Shown here: one piece after another, positions 55,460 through 63,850 of the stretch
Position numbering within the stretch: position 1 is the stretch's first letter
How the letters are laid out: every line of letters begins with the position of its first letter
Source: Candidatus Dormiibacterota bacterium
GTDB lineage: Bacteria > Vulcanimicrobiota > Vulcanimicrobiia > Vulcanimicrobiales > Vulcanimicrobiaceae
Direction: 5' to 3'
DNA: 64,000 nt
NCBI GenBank assembly: GCA_035532035.1
Contig: DATKRS010000029.1
Coordinates: forward strand, 124,001-188,000
Notes under the pieces: model-generated
Told to the model about the DNA's origin: nothing
What the model saw: only the letters and a program-made list of their open reading frames with translations
Database searches by the model: none
Program-made: the position numbers and the translations under genes

Positions 55460-56065
55460 ATGACCGAGCTGGACCGGGCTCTCTCCGACATCGCCGAGGT
55501 CCGCGAGCGCCTGGCAATGGCGCAGCGGTTCAAAGGCTACTCCGGCATCGCTGCGATGATCTCGGGCGGTTTGGCCGTCCTTGCGGGCATCGCTCAGCGC
55601 GGCCTCGCTCCGGCACCGCAGGGTCCGTACCAGGAGCACGTCTACTTCGCCATTTGGTTCGCCTGCGCGGCGCTCGCCGCACTCGTGAACTACGGCGCGA
55701 TCCTGAACTGGTTCTGGAGCGATGCGAGCGCGCGTGACCGCTGGCAGACGCGTACGGTCGGGCTCTCGATCCTCCCGGCGCTGCTGCTCGGTGCCGGATT
55801 TTCGTTCGCGCTTCTCGCGCGAGGCGAGACCGTTCTTCTTCCCGGCGTCTGGTACGGCTGTTACGGCGTCGGCCTCTTCGCATCGCGTACGATGCTTCCG
55901 CGGGGCGTGGTTCCGATCTGCGCCGCTTTCCTCGCAATCGGCGTCGCGCTGCTCTTCGTGCCATCGCACATCGCGCTCGCGTGGTGGGTGCTCCCCGCGG
56001 GGTTCGGCATCGGTCAGGCGGCGATCGGCATCTTCGTGCGCCGCGACACGTTGGTAAAAGCATGA
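55460..56065 (+). CDS. Six-helix membrane protein of unknown function
   Basis: 201 residues. A cytosolic helix (ELDRALSDIAEVRERLAMAQRFKG) is followed by about six membrane helices (e.g. IAAMISGGLAVLAGIAQ, VYFAIWFACAALAALVN, WVLPAGFGIGQAAIGIF). No signal peptide or known motif. Its stop overlaps the ATG of a winged-helix regulator (ATGA), a pairing typical of small regulated membrane modules. Confidence 0.75.
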   Translation: MTELDRALSDIAEVRERLAMAQRFKGYSGIAAMISGGLAVLAGIAQRGLAPAPQGPYQEHVYFAIWFACAALAALVNYGAILNWFWSDASARDRWQTRTVGLSILPALLLGAGFSFALLARGETVLLPGVWYGCYGVGLFASRTMLPRGVVPICAAFLAIGVALLFVPSHIALAWWVLPAGFGIGQAAIGIFVRRDTLVKA

Positions 56066-56418
56066 GCACGGCGAAGCTCGATCGCGTATTTCACGAGCGT
56101 GGGCGCCTTGCGATCTGCTCGACGCTCGTCGCGCGCAGCGAAGGAATCTCATTTACGCGCCTGCAGAGCGCCTGCGATCTTACCGACGGCAATCTGAACC
56201 GCCACCTGCACGCGCTGATGGAGGAAGGCATCGTGGCCACCGAACGGCGCACCGGCGCCGGGCGTCCGCAGACGATTCTCCACATCACCGATGCCGGACG
56301 TCGCCGGTTTCTCGAGTACATCGACGCGCTGGAAGCGATCGTGCGCGACGTTCAGCGCTCGACCAAGCGTACGGAGTCGCCGCTGCGCGCCGTCCCCGCA
56401 CGCAGCACGTCGCAGTAA
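56062..56418 (+). CDS. Winged-helix transcriptional regulator
   Basis: 118 residues. A wHTH domain: DRVFHERGRLAICSTLVA, FTRLQSACDLTDGNLNRHLHALMEEG as helix-turn-helix, and a basic wing TERRTGAGRPQTILHITDAGRRRF. The type is common as a regulator coupled to a small membrane protein, as here. The last 67 bases overlap the MOSC gene on the other strand. Confidence 0.85.
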   Translation: MSTAKLDRVFHERGRLAICSTLVARSEGISFTRLQSACDLTDGNLNRHLHALMEEGIVATERRTGAGRPQTILHITDAGRRRFLEYIDALEAIVRDVQRSTKRTESPLRAVPARSTSQ

Positions 56419-56984
56419 ACGCCCATCTTTGCGTCGCGTTCTCGTGCGATGTAGCGAAGGATTCGAGGGTCGGGCGCGGCGCCGCTCGGGTGGTAGGTAA
56501 TCGTCACGCAGCGGGAGATCGCTTTGGTGACGAGCAGTCGCACGTCGCCGACGTCGAGGGACGCTCCTACGAGCGCCGATTCACCGAAACGGAAATCCTC
56601 CGCAGCCTGCGCGAAGAAGTTCGGTCGAAAGCGCTCGGGCTCGACCGCGTAGCCTACATGCGCGCTCACCTCGTCGAGCCAACGGTCGAAGATGAGTGAG
56701 ATCGCGCCGCTGAAATAGAACCGTTCGCCGTTTTCGACGCGAATGCCGACGCCGCGCCCGCGCGCGAGCGCGACGGCAACGCCGGTATCTCCCGTGAGAT
56801 GCAGCCCTTCGTGCTCCATGCCGCGATACGCGCGCCCTACGCGCGCGTGACCGCTTTCGACGATGAGCTGCCGCGTCCGATCGCCACGGACACCGCCGTC
56901 CCAGATCTCCGCCGACTGCAAGAGTTCGCCGGCAAGGCTCTTGACGGGGTAACGCCGGATCCACGCGAGCGTTCCAAGCGGCAT
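56352..56984 (-). CDS. MOSC-domain protein
   Basis: 210 residues. MOSC N-terminal barrel IRRYPVKSLAGELLQSAEI, then a core with FYFSGAISLIFD, RFRPNFF and the cysteine region ISRCVTITYHPSG. MOSC proteins bind sulfur or molybdenum cofactor and take part in sulfur transfer or N-hydroxylated compound reduction. It ends inside the C-terminal codons of the regulator gene on the opposite strand. Divergent from the next gene by 53 bases. Confidence 0.85.
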   Translation of the reverse strand: MPLGTLAWIRRYPVKSLAGELLQSAEIWDGGVRGDRTRQLIVESGHARVGRAYRGMEHEGLHLTGDTGVAVALARGRGVGIRVENGERFYFSGAISLIFDRWLDEVSAHVGYAVEPERFRPNFFAQAAEDFRFGESALVGASLDVGDVRLLVTKAISRCVTITYHPSGAAPDPRILRYIARERDAKMGVYCDVLRAGTARSGDSVRLVER

Positions 56985-57037
56985 CGGTCCGTGCTTCGCG
57001 AGGAGGCGCTCCCAATGCTCCAGAAGGCGCGGACGTC

Positions 57038-58210
57038 ATGGATGCATCGGCTCCGGTTCTGCTGCGTCCCCTGGGCATCGGCGAGATCATCGACCGCGCG
57101 CTCGCCGTGTACGTTCGCAACTTCGTTGCGCTGACGGCGACGGCACTGATCGTCCTCTTCGTTCCGCTCGTCCTCGCGCAGTACTTCCTGCTCGACGCCC
57201 AAGCCGGAGCGTTTCAGAGCATGATCGAGGTCTTCCGCCACGCAGCATCGGGAACGCCGGCGTCGCCGCAAGCGCTCGAGCGGCTGATTTCGTATCCGGA
57301 GTTGATGCTCGGCTACGCGTTCGAGGTCGTCACCGTCATCTTGTCGCCGTTTGCATTCAACGCCGTCGCCGCCGGCATCGCGGCCATCTATGCGGGCGGG
57401 CGGCCGAGCATCGGCGCGAGCCTCGCGACGGCCTTCGCCCGCTGGGCGCAGCTCCTCGGTTTACTGGCGGTTGAGATACTCATGGTCGTCGGCGCGTATT
57501 GCGTGATCGTGGTGTTGGGCGTCGGCATCGTCTTCGGTTCCATCGCCACCGCGAACGCCTTTCCCGATCTCGCGCGATCGCCGCTTACGATTACGGCGCT
57601 CGTGCTTCTTGGGCTCGCGCTGCTCGTCGCGTTATGCGTCGTCTGCGGTCTCTTCGCGCTCTCCATGCTCTTCGCGGGATACGCCGTCGTCATCGAGCGC
57701 AAGCCCGTGATGGCGTCGGTCGGCTCCGGCTTCGAGCGAATCTTCAATCGTCAGGAGTGGCGGAAGGCGCTCGTGCTCATGCTCGTCGCGCTTCTCGTCG
57801 CGTGGGGCATCGGCACGCTCGGCGCGATAGCGGAGTTCGCCTTTCTTTTCATCCCCGGATTACAAGCGGTCGCCGCCCTCACGAGCGCGCTCGTTGCGGT
57901 CGTGTCGTGGGCCGTGCAGATGGTGTTCTACTCCGTGTACTATTATGACGTGCGGATTCGACGCGAAGGATTGGATCTCGATGTGGCGCTGCAAGGGTTG
58001 GGCGCTTCCGCGTCGCAGGTTTCGTATGCGGCGACGAACCTCGTTTCGGGCGACGAGCGTGCGCTCGTCCACCGCTTCCTGGAGCGGCGCACGGCGCTTC
58101 CCGCGAAGAAGCGCGCCGAACTGGCGGAACGGCTCGCACAAAGAATCCGCCCGCGCGTTGGGCCGGATCTCGCGCGGCTCGACGACGAAGGACTGCTGGA
58201 GCGGCTCTAG
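57038..58210 (+). CDS. Polytopic membrane protein (glycerophosphodiesterase membrane-domain-like)
   Basis: 390 residues. It begins LLRPLGIGEIIDRALAVYVRNF, the pattern of membrane proteins with the GPDPase_memb-like domain, then six to seven helices (ALTATALIVLFVPLVLAQYF, VEILMVVGAYCVIVVLGVGIVFG and others) and a cytosolic tail with a helical stretch (LLERRTALPAKKRAELAERL). No catalytic domain is present. Function unknown. Confidence 0.7.
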   Translation: MDASAPVLLRPLGIGEIIDRALAVYVRNFVALTATALIVLFVPLVLAQYFLLDAQAGAFQSMIEVFRHAASGTPASPQALERLISYPELMLGYAFEVVTVILSPFAFNAVAAGIAAIYAGGRPSIGASLATAFARWAQLLGLLAVEILMVVGAYCVIVVLGVGIVFGSIATANAFPDLARSPLTITALVLLGLALLVALCVVCGLFALSMLFAGYAVVIERKPVMASVGSGFERIFNRQEWRKALVLMLVALLVAWGIGTLGAIAEFAFLFIPGLQAVAALTSALVAVVSWAVQMVFYSVYYYDVRIRREGLDLDVALQGLGASASQVSYAATNLVSGDERALVHRFLERRTALPAKKRAELAERLAQRIRPRVGPDLARLDDEGLLERL

Positions 58211-58219
58211 GAGCCGGTC

Positions 58220-59224
58220 CTAGGTTCCTTCGCCTGGTTTGCGCAGTTTGGTGACGAGGTCGCGTGCGAAGCGCAGCGCGTCGCTCTTCGTCTGTTCGTA
58301 GAGCACCGTTGCGTCCTGCTTGGTCATGTGGTTGCCGTGCTCGAGGAAGAACGTGACGCCTTCGCCGACCACGATCGTTCCCGCATACGCGATCGCCCCT
58401 TTGATCGCGATGCCCGCGACCGGCACGAAGCCCGCCAGCTCGCGCGCGAGGGCACGCCAGCCGAGGCCGCCGCCGATAACCGGAAGGAGTCGCCAGAGCC
58501 GTTGGACGTCGGGGTCCTTACCGTACGCCGCTTCGATGTGCATGAGCAGGACGATTTGAATGCCCGTGATCGCGACGATGTCGCCGGCAGACGCCATCGC
58601 TCCGAGGACGAGACCGACGAGCGGGATGTGGTCGACGACGGCGCTGGCGATTGCAACCTTCAAGGAGTTGGCGGCGGCATCGCGCGTGAGCTTCGCGGCG
58701 ACACTCTCCCGTAGCGGCGCCAAGGCTCGCCCGACGGCGATCTCTGCCCCCCGCGAGCATTCGACGAGGTGCGGGAAAACGCGCGCGCGCAGTGCCGCCG
58801 GCGCGAGCGACGGAACGACGTATTCGGCCCACGTGCCGCCGAGCGGGGGCGTCGGCGGCCCCGCGGGCTGCTCGTGCGCGTCGACGGTGATGCAGAGGAT
58901 CGGGAGACCGAGCGGTTCCAGAACCGCGATGTTCGCGCCGGCGAGATCGCCCGGGCCGCCCAAAAAGAGCACGGCGCGCGATTGCGCGTCCTGCAGCATC
59001 GCCGACCCGTCGGAAGGAATCGTTTCGAGGCACGCCGCGGCCTCCGGCGGTACGACGCCGGCGTGTCCGCTCAGGAGCAGCGCGCGCAGCTCGGCAACGA
59101 GTGCGCAATCTCCGCAGAGCAAAAAACGGAACGGCTTGCGGACGCGCGCGCCGATCGCTTCCGCATCGATTCCCTTGCGCACGAGCGCGAAGAGATCGCG
59201 CGCGCCGATCGCTGCCGAGGACAT
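58220..59224 (-). CDS. DUF697-like membrane protein with degenerate GTPase-like N-terminus
   Basis: 334 residues. The N-terminal half has Rossmann-like strands (FRFLLCGDCALVAELRALLL, RAVLFLGGPGDLAGANIAVLEPLGLPILCITVD) but no intact P-loop. The C-terminal half matches DUF697: AVVDHIPLVGLVLGAMASAGDIVAITGIQIVLLMHIEAAYG, then LAGFVPVAGIAIKGAIAYAGTIVVGEG, membrane-inserted segments found on YcjF and on dynamin-like proteins. It follows the M48 gene by 8 bases on the same strand, so the two may be one unit. Role unknown. Confidence 0.7.
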   Translation of the reverse strand: MSSAAIGARDLFALVRKGIDAEAIGARVRKPFRFLLCGDCALVAELRALLLSGHAGVVPPEAAACLETIPSDGSAMLQDAQSRAVLFLGGPGDLAGANIAVLEPLGLPILCITVDAHEQPAGPPTPPLGGTWAEYVVPSLAPAALRARVFPHLVECSRGAEIAVGRALAPLRESVAAKLTRDAAANSLKVAIASAVVDHIPLVGLVLGAMASAGDIVAITGIQIVLLMHIEAAYGKDPDVQRLWRLLPVIGGGLGWRALARELAGFVPVAGIAIKGAIAYAGTIVVGEGVTFFLEHGNHMTKQDATVLYEQTKSDALRFARDLVTKLRKPGEGT

Positions 59225-59232
59225 ACCGGCCG

Positions 59233-61281
59233 TTATACTCCCACGGTGAGCGACCCGGGCGCCGCGCCGCTCAGCTCTTTCGTCGGGTCGTCGGTGTAGT
59301 CGAGGTAGACCAGACCCATGAAGATTTCGAGGGGCCAGGCGTGCATGCCGTGTTCGTTGGCGAGATCGACGATGGGGGTATGCGTGCGTAGCGATTCGTC
59401 GACGATCGCCTGCGGCGTGCTCGCAATGTCGGCCGCGAGAATCGTAGCGGCGACGACGTCACCCGGCGTGAGACCGTCTAGCACCATCGTGTGATAACCG
59501 ATTCCGTTCATACCGAACCGCTGCTGCAACGCGTACTGTAGCGTCGCATAGCGCTGCGACGAGCCTCCCAGCCCGAGCAGGGTGATCCGAACCGAGAGCT
59601 GACGTGCGCGGGCCATGTTGTAGAGCTGCGACGCCTGCGACGCCGCGGTCGCGGCCGCGTCGAAATCCTGTAGCACCTTGCTCATGCGTGGCTGCAAGCC
59701 GTTGTAATCCGGGACGTCGAGGTCGCCGAAGCTGACATATGCATGGTCGAGCTCGCGAAGAAAGTCGTCCAACTCACCGACGCCTTGATCCATGAGCGTC
59801 ATCGATGCCCGCGACGCGTCGATGGAGCGAATCATGTCGCCGTCGGCAAGCGAGAGCTGCTCGAACATGTGCGTGTAGGACGGAAGAATCGCCAGGGAAT
59901 CGTCCGGAACCGGATGCATCGCAAGCGGCGCCGCCATCTCGTTCAATATCTCGCGGCTCCCGAGCAGGAGGCCGCCCTCCTTGTCGGTTTGTAGGGAGCC
60001 GATGTTGCCGATCACTTGCGAAGCGTCGTCGATGCCGCTGTTGACGGCGCGCGCCATCGCTTCGAGGTTGCTGACGACGGCCGCCATCCGCGAGTTCGGG
60101 CGTATCTGCATGTTGCCGAGATTCGGGAGCTCGTAGGAGACGTTTTGGAGGCGCGCCTGGACGGCTTTAAGCTGGTCGCGGGCCTGGTCACGGCGCGTCT
60201 CGAGCTGCTGCGCGGCATCGGCGAGCGTCTGGCGCGCGCCGTCCACTGCGGTATCGAGCCGACTGAAGTCGGGATCGACGCGAAGCAACGAGAGCCGATG
60301 GATCTCGAGCTCGCGTAGCTCGGCCTCGCGCACTGCGACGAGGGCTCGGGCCTGCGGCGAGCCGAGCTGTGCCGCCTGTGCCAGCGTCTGTCCGCTCTTG
60401 TTCGTCAAGCCGAGCGCAAGTTGCATTTGCGCGAGCTTGAGCAGGGCTTCGACGTTGTGCGGGTCCGATTGCAGGATCTTGCCGAGGTCGAGCGCGGCGT
60501 AAGAGTAACGGGCGCGCTCGGCGTCCGAGAAGGCTTGCACCAAGCGCTGCTGTTCGGTGACGACGGTCGGGTCGAGTTCTGGATATCCGAGAAGGTGTGC
60601 GATGCGTGCCTTTGGATCGGGGTGACCCTGCAAATACTTGTCGACGAGATCGCTGTGCTGGTCCGCCAGCACGTTCATGTGCGCCATCATCGTCAGCATC
60701 GCGCGGGGATCGTATCCAGCGCGTGACATCAGCTGTAAGCCGTAACGATCCGCCTCCAGCTCGTCTTCGCGCGACATCTTCGCCATCACCGTTGCGCCGA
60801 CGAGATTCCCGAAATCGTAAATGAACGGAGAGAAAATCGATGCGATGCCGAGCAGGAGGCTCAGGATCTGCGCCTTCGAGTTCAACGTGACGACGTGACG
60901 CCGCTCGATGTGGCCCGTCTCGTGTCCGATCACGCTCGCGAGCTCATCGTCCGACTGTACGAAATCGACCAATCCCTCATCGATGTAGACGAAGCCGCCC
61001 TCGGTCGCGAACGAGTTGACGTCGCTCGCCTTGATGACCTTGATGTTGTAGGGGATGTCCCTACGGGCGACTTGCGTCCAAAGCTTGTTCGCGATTGACT
61101 GAACGTACGCGTTGAGAAGCGGGTCGGTCTCCACGACCTCGCTGCGCGTGATCTGCTCGTCCTCGGCTTGACCGGCCCGAATCTCCTGTTGCGTCGTGAC
61201 GGCGAGGGAGCGCGCGGGATAGCAGGAGAGCAGCAGCGCTGCGATGACCGGAAGCGGAAGGACGCGACGAAGCGGCTTCAT
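59233..61281 (-). CDS. BepA-like M48 metalloprotease with TPR/coiled-coil C-terminus
   Basis: 682 residues from ATG 61281. A signal peptide includes LLLSCYPARS, with Cys20 as a possible but imperfect lipobox. The M48 core (about 30-245) has HETGH (120-124) and the third ligand in DELEADRYG (near 174). TPR-like helices and a coiled coil follow to about 600. Such proteins (BepA, LoiP) act in the periplasm in quality control of outer-membrane proteins, which fits the BAM/Lpt genes in this window. It is divergent from minC. Confidence 0.88.
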   Translation of the reverse strand: MKPLRRVLPLPVIAALLLSCYPARSLAVTTQQEIRAGQAEDEQITRSEVVETDPLLNAYVQSIANKLWTQVARRDIPYNIKVIKASDVNSFATEGGFVYIDEGLVDFVQSDDELASVIGHETGHIERRHVVTLNSKAQILSLLLGIASIFSPFIYDFGNLVGATVMAKMSREDELEADRYGLQLMSRAGYDPRAMLTMMAHMNVLADQHSDLVDKYLQGHPDPKARIAHLLGYPELDPTVVTEQQRLVQAFSDAERARYSYAALDLGKILQSDPHNVEALLKLAQMQLALGLTNKSGQTLAQAAQLGSPQARALVAVREAELRELEIHRLSLLRVDPDFSRLDTAVDGARQTLADAAQQLETRRDQARDQLKAVQARLQNVSYELPNLGNMQIRPNSRMAAVVSNLEAMARAVNSGIDDASQVIGNIGSLQTDKEGGLLLGSREILNEMAAPLAMHPVPDDSLAILPSYTHMFEQLSLADGDMIRSIDASRASMTLMDQGVGELDDFLRELDHAYVSFGDLDVPDYNGLQPRMSKVLQDFDAAATAASQASQLYNMARARQLSVRITLLGLGGSSQRYATLQYALQQRFGMNGIGYHTMVLDGLTPGDVVAATILAADIASTPQAIVDESLRTHTPIVDLANEHGMHAWPLEIFMGLVYLDYTDDPTKELSGAAPGSLTVGV

Positions 61282-61393
61282 GGCACAGAGTATTCGCGCT
61301 CCACTGTGAATTCCGTGTGGATAAGCCGAAGAACTTGCGAACGACGTGTGGACGACAAGGGAGGCCGGACGGCCCAAGCAGCAATTGCGCCCG
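61282..61393. promoter_or_regulatory. M48-minC divergent intergenic region with DnaA box
   Basis: 112 bases. A perfect DnaA box TGTGGATAA is at 61316-61324 and TGTGGACGA (7 of 9) at 61347-61355, both in the same orientation, spaced 31 bases start to start (about three helix turns). No unambiguous -10 element was seen. Confidence 0.6.
61316..61324 (-). promoter_or_regulatory. Perfect DnaA box in the minC promoter region
   Basis: TGTGGATAA on the plus strand, identical to the box before dnaA. It lies 70 bases before the minC start. Confidence 0.65.
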
Positions 61394-62185
61394 ATGAACG
61401 TGCTGCGCGGTACCGGTAGGGGCCTCGAGGTCGTACTCTCCGAAGGCGACCTCGATGCGGCGCTGGCGGAACTGCATGCTCGGCTTGCTCGCCAGCCCGA
61501 GTTCTACCGGGGAAGCAGCGCGACCGCAGTCCTCGGCGAGCAGCTTCCCGCGCCCGAGCAGCTCGAGCGTCTCCGCGCGATTCTCGACGAGTGCGGCATC
61601 GCGCTGCGCGCCTTGCGCGGCGGAGCCGAGGCCGAGGAGCTGGCGCGTGCCGAAGGGCTCGAGTTCTCACTCGAGATCCTTGCACCGGGGCTTTCGTCCT
61701 CTGCGCGCTCGCTCGTCGCAGACTTCGCCGGCGCTCGCTCTGACATTGCAGCGCGCCGGAGGCGCGGCGAACCGAGCGTCCGCCGCACCGAGCCGCGCGA
61801 GGCGCAGTTGCGCTTGGTCGAGGCGGTTACGACCATGTATCACACGGGAACGCTGCGGGGCGGTCAAGCGCTCCACCACGTCGGCAATCTCGTCGTCGTG
61901 GGCGACGTGAACCCGGGCGCGGAGGTCGTCGCAACGGGCGACATTCTCGTTTTCGGGCGGCTCGCCGGCGTCGCGCACGCCGGCGCGCAAGGCGACGAAC
62001 GGGCGCGCGTGTACGCGATGCAGCTTCGCCCCGTGCAGCTGCGCATCGCGGCATGCATCGCGGCGGAAGAACAGGAGAACGCGTCGCGGCCGGCACAGCC
62101 GGAGGTCGCATTCGTGCGCGACGCGCATATTACCATCGTGCCGTTCGATCGGCTCGACCGCGAAGTCACGGAGGTGTCAAACTGA
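61394..62185 (+). CDS. minC: Septum-site-determining protein MinC
   Basis: 263 residues from ATG 61394. The N-terminal domain holds LEVVLSEGDLDAALAELHARL and the C-terminal beta-helix is YHTGTLRGGQALHHVGNLVVVGDVNPGAEVVATGDILVFGRLAG, the MinC signature that binds MinD and FtsZ. It stops Z-ring formation away from midcell. The minD start overlaps its stop codon. The gene is first in minC-minD-minD-minE. Confidence 0.93.
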   Translation: MNVLRGTGRGLEVVLSEGDLDAALAELHARLARQPEFYRGSSATAVLGEQLPAPEQLERLRAILDECGIALRALRGGAEAEELARAEGLEFSLEILAPGLSSSARSLVADFAGARSDIAARRRRGEPSVRRTEPREAQLRLVEAVTTMYHTGTLRGGQALHHVGNLVVVGDVNPGAEVVATGDILVFGRLAGVAHAGAQGDERARVYAMQLRPVQLRIAACIAAEEQENASRPAQPEVAFVRDAHITIVPFDRLDREVTEVSN

Positions 62186-62982
62186 GCGCGCGAAAAATCG
62201 TCGTCACGTCCGGCAAAGGCGGCGTCGGGAAGACGACCACGACCGTGAACCTCGGAGCGGCGCTCGCCAAGGCGGGCAAGCGCGTCATTCTCGTCGACGC
62301 CGACATCGGCTTGCGAAATCTCGATCTCGTGCTCGGGCTCGAGAAACGCATCGTCTTCGATTTGGTCGAGGTCGCGGAAGGGCGATGCCAACTGCGCCAA
62401 GCGCTGATTCGTGACAAGCGCTTTCCCGCGCTCTGGCTGCTGCCCGCGTCGCAGACGCGGGACAAGGACGCGGTCACGGAAGAGCAGTTTGCGGCGCTCG
62501 TCGACCAGGCCGCGCGCGCTGCCGACTACGTGCTGATCGATTGTCCAGCCGGCATCGAGGGCGGCTTTCGCAACGCGATCGCGGGCGCGGCCGAGGCGAT
62601 CCTCGTGACGACGCCGGAGGTCAGCGCGATCCGCGATGCAGATCGCGTGGTCGGAAAGCTGACCGACCGCGCCCTGCCGATGCGCCTCATCGTCAACCGG
62701 CTGCGCCCGGAGATGGTGCACAGCGGCGATATGCTCTGCGTCGACGACGTATGCGAGGTGCTCGCGGTGGAGCTGCTGGGGATCGTTCCCGACGACGAGG
62801 AGGTCATCGATACCACGAATCGCGGCGAGCCGCTCGTGCTCGACGAGACCAATCGCCTTGCAGCCGTCTATCAGAAAATTGCGCGGCGTCTCGAAGGCGA
62901 GATCGTTCCGTTCACGACGTTCAATAACGGTGCGCGGCAGGGGCTCTTCGGCCGCCTGTTCGCAGGCCTGAAAGCAGGATAG
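62182..62982 (+). CDS. minD: Septum-site-determining ATPase MinD, first copy (probable CTG start)
   Basis: 266 residues. Deviant Walker A GKGGVGKT (11-18), LVDADIGLRNLDLVLGLE, IDCPAGIEGGF, and a C-terminal amphipathic helix (GLFGRLFAGLKAG) for membrane binding. No ATG, GTG or TTG is in frame near the start of the MinD fold. The CTG at 62182 overlaps the minC stop (CTGA) and has GGAGGTG at 62170-62176 with a 5-base spacer, an ideal ribosome site, so CTG is very probably the start codon. Works with MinC and MinE. Confidence 0.92.
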   Translation: MSARKIVVTSGKGGVGKTTTTVNLGAALAKAGKRVILVDADIGLRNLDLVLGLEKRIVFDLVEVAEGRCQLRQALIRDKRFPALWLLPASQTRDKDAVTEEQFAALVDQAARAADYVLIDCPAGIEGGFRNAIAGAAEAILVTTPEVSAIRDADRVVGKLTDRALPMRLIVNRLRPEMVHSGDMLCVDDVCEVLAVELLGIVPDDEEVIDTTNRGEPLVLDETNRLAAVYQKIARRLEGEIVPFTTFNNGARQGLFGRLFAGLKAG

Positions 62983-62983
62983 T

Positions 62984-63850
62984 GTGATGCATCTCCTCTC
63001 CCAGAACGGCGATCCCGCCGAGGGGAACGAGCGGCGCGCGACGACCGGCGAGATCACCAAACTCGGTCGCGCGATCGTCGTTACGTCGGGAAAAGGCGGC
63101 GTCGGCAAGACGACGACGACCGCGAATCTGGGAACGGCGCTCGCACGGCGTGGCGCGCGCGTCGCGCTCGTCGATGCGGATATCGGTCTTCGGAATCTCG
63201 ACATTCTCTTGGGGCTCGAAAATCGCGTGACGCATCATCTTCTCGACGTGCTCGAGGAGAGTGCGACGCTCGACGACGCGCTCATCCCCGACAAGCACAG
63301 CGAGAACCTCTATCTTCTGGCAGCGGCGCAATCGCGGGAGAAGGAGGACGTGGACACGGAAAAGATGTGCGCGCTCGTCGCGTCGCTGCGCGAGCGTTTC
63401 GATTACGTGCTCATCGATTCGCCGGCCGGCATCGAACGGGGTTTCAGGAATGCCGTTGCCGGCGCGCAGGAAGCGATCGTGGTCTGCACGCCGGAAGTCT
63501 CGGCCGTGCGCGACGTGGATCGCGTCGTCGGTCTGCTCGGAAATCGCTTCCGGCCACAGCTGATCATCAACCGGCTGCGACCGCAGCTCGTGCAAAAGGG
63601 CAAGATGCTCTCCGTCGAGGACGTCGACGCGATCTTGCGGCTGCCGCTGCTCGGGGTCATCGCCGACGAGCCGCAGATCATCGTCACGACAAATCGAGGC
63701 GAACCGCTCGCGCTGCGGCGCGACGGGGCGACCGCGAACGCCTATCATGCGATCGCGGCCCGCGTCGCGGGAGAGAATGTAGCGATGCCGACGGTCGAGC
63801 TAAAAAAGCAGAGCTTCCTCGAGCGGCTCCTGCGAGGAGGCCGCGCATGA
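62984..63850 (+). CDS. minD: Septum-site-determining ATPase MinD, second copy
   Basis: 288 residues from GTG 62984 (or ATG 62987). A 27-residue hydrophilic N-terminal extension precedes the MinD core: IVVTSGKGGVGKTTTTANLG, LVDADIGLRNLDILLGLEN, IDSPAGIERGF and NRLRPQLVQKG, nearly the same text as the first copy, and a C-terminal amphipathic helix (SFLERLLRGGRA). It is 1 base downstream of the first copy and overlaps minE. Likely a tandem duplication with partial divergence. Confidence 0.92.
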   Translation: MMHLLSQNGDPAEGNERRATTGEITKLGRAIVVTSGKGGVGKTTTTANLGTALARRGARVALVDADIGLRNLDILLGLENRVTHHLLDVLEESATLDDALIPDKHSENLYLLAAAQSREKEDVDTEKMCALVASLRERFDYVLIDSPAGIERGFRNAVAGAQEAIVVCTPEVSAVRDVDRVVGLLGNRFRPQLIINRLRPQLVQKGKMLSVEDVDAILRLPLLGVIADEPQIIVTTNRGEPLALRRDGATANAYHAIAARVAGENVAMPTVELKKQSFLERLLRGGRA

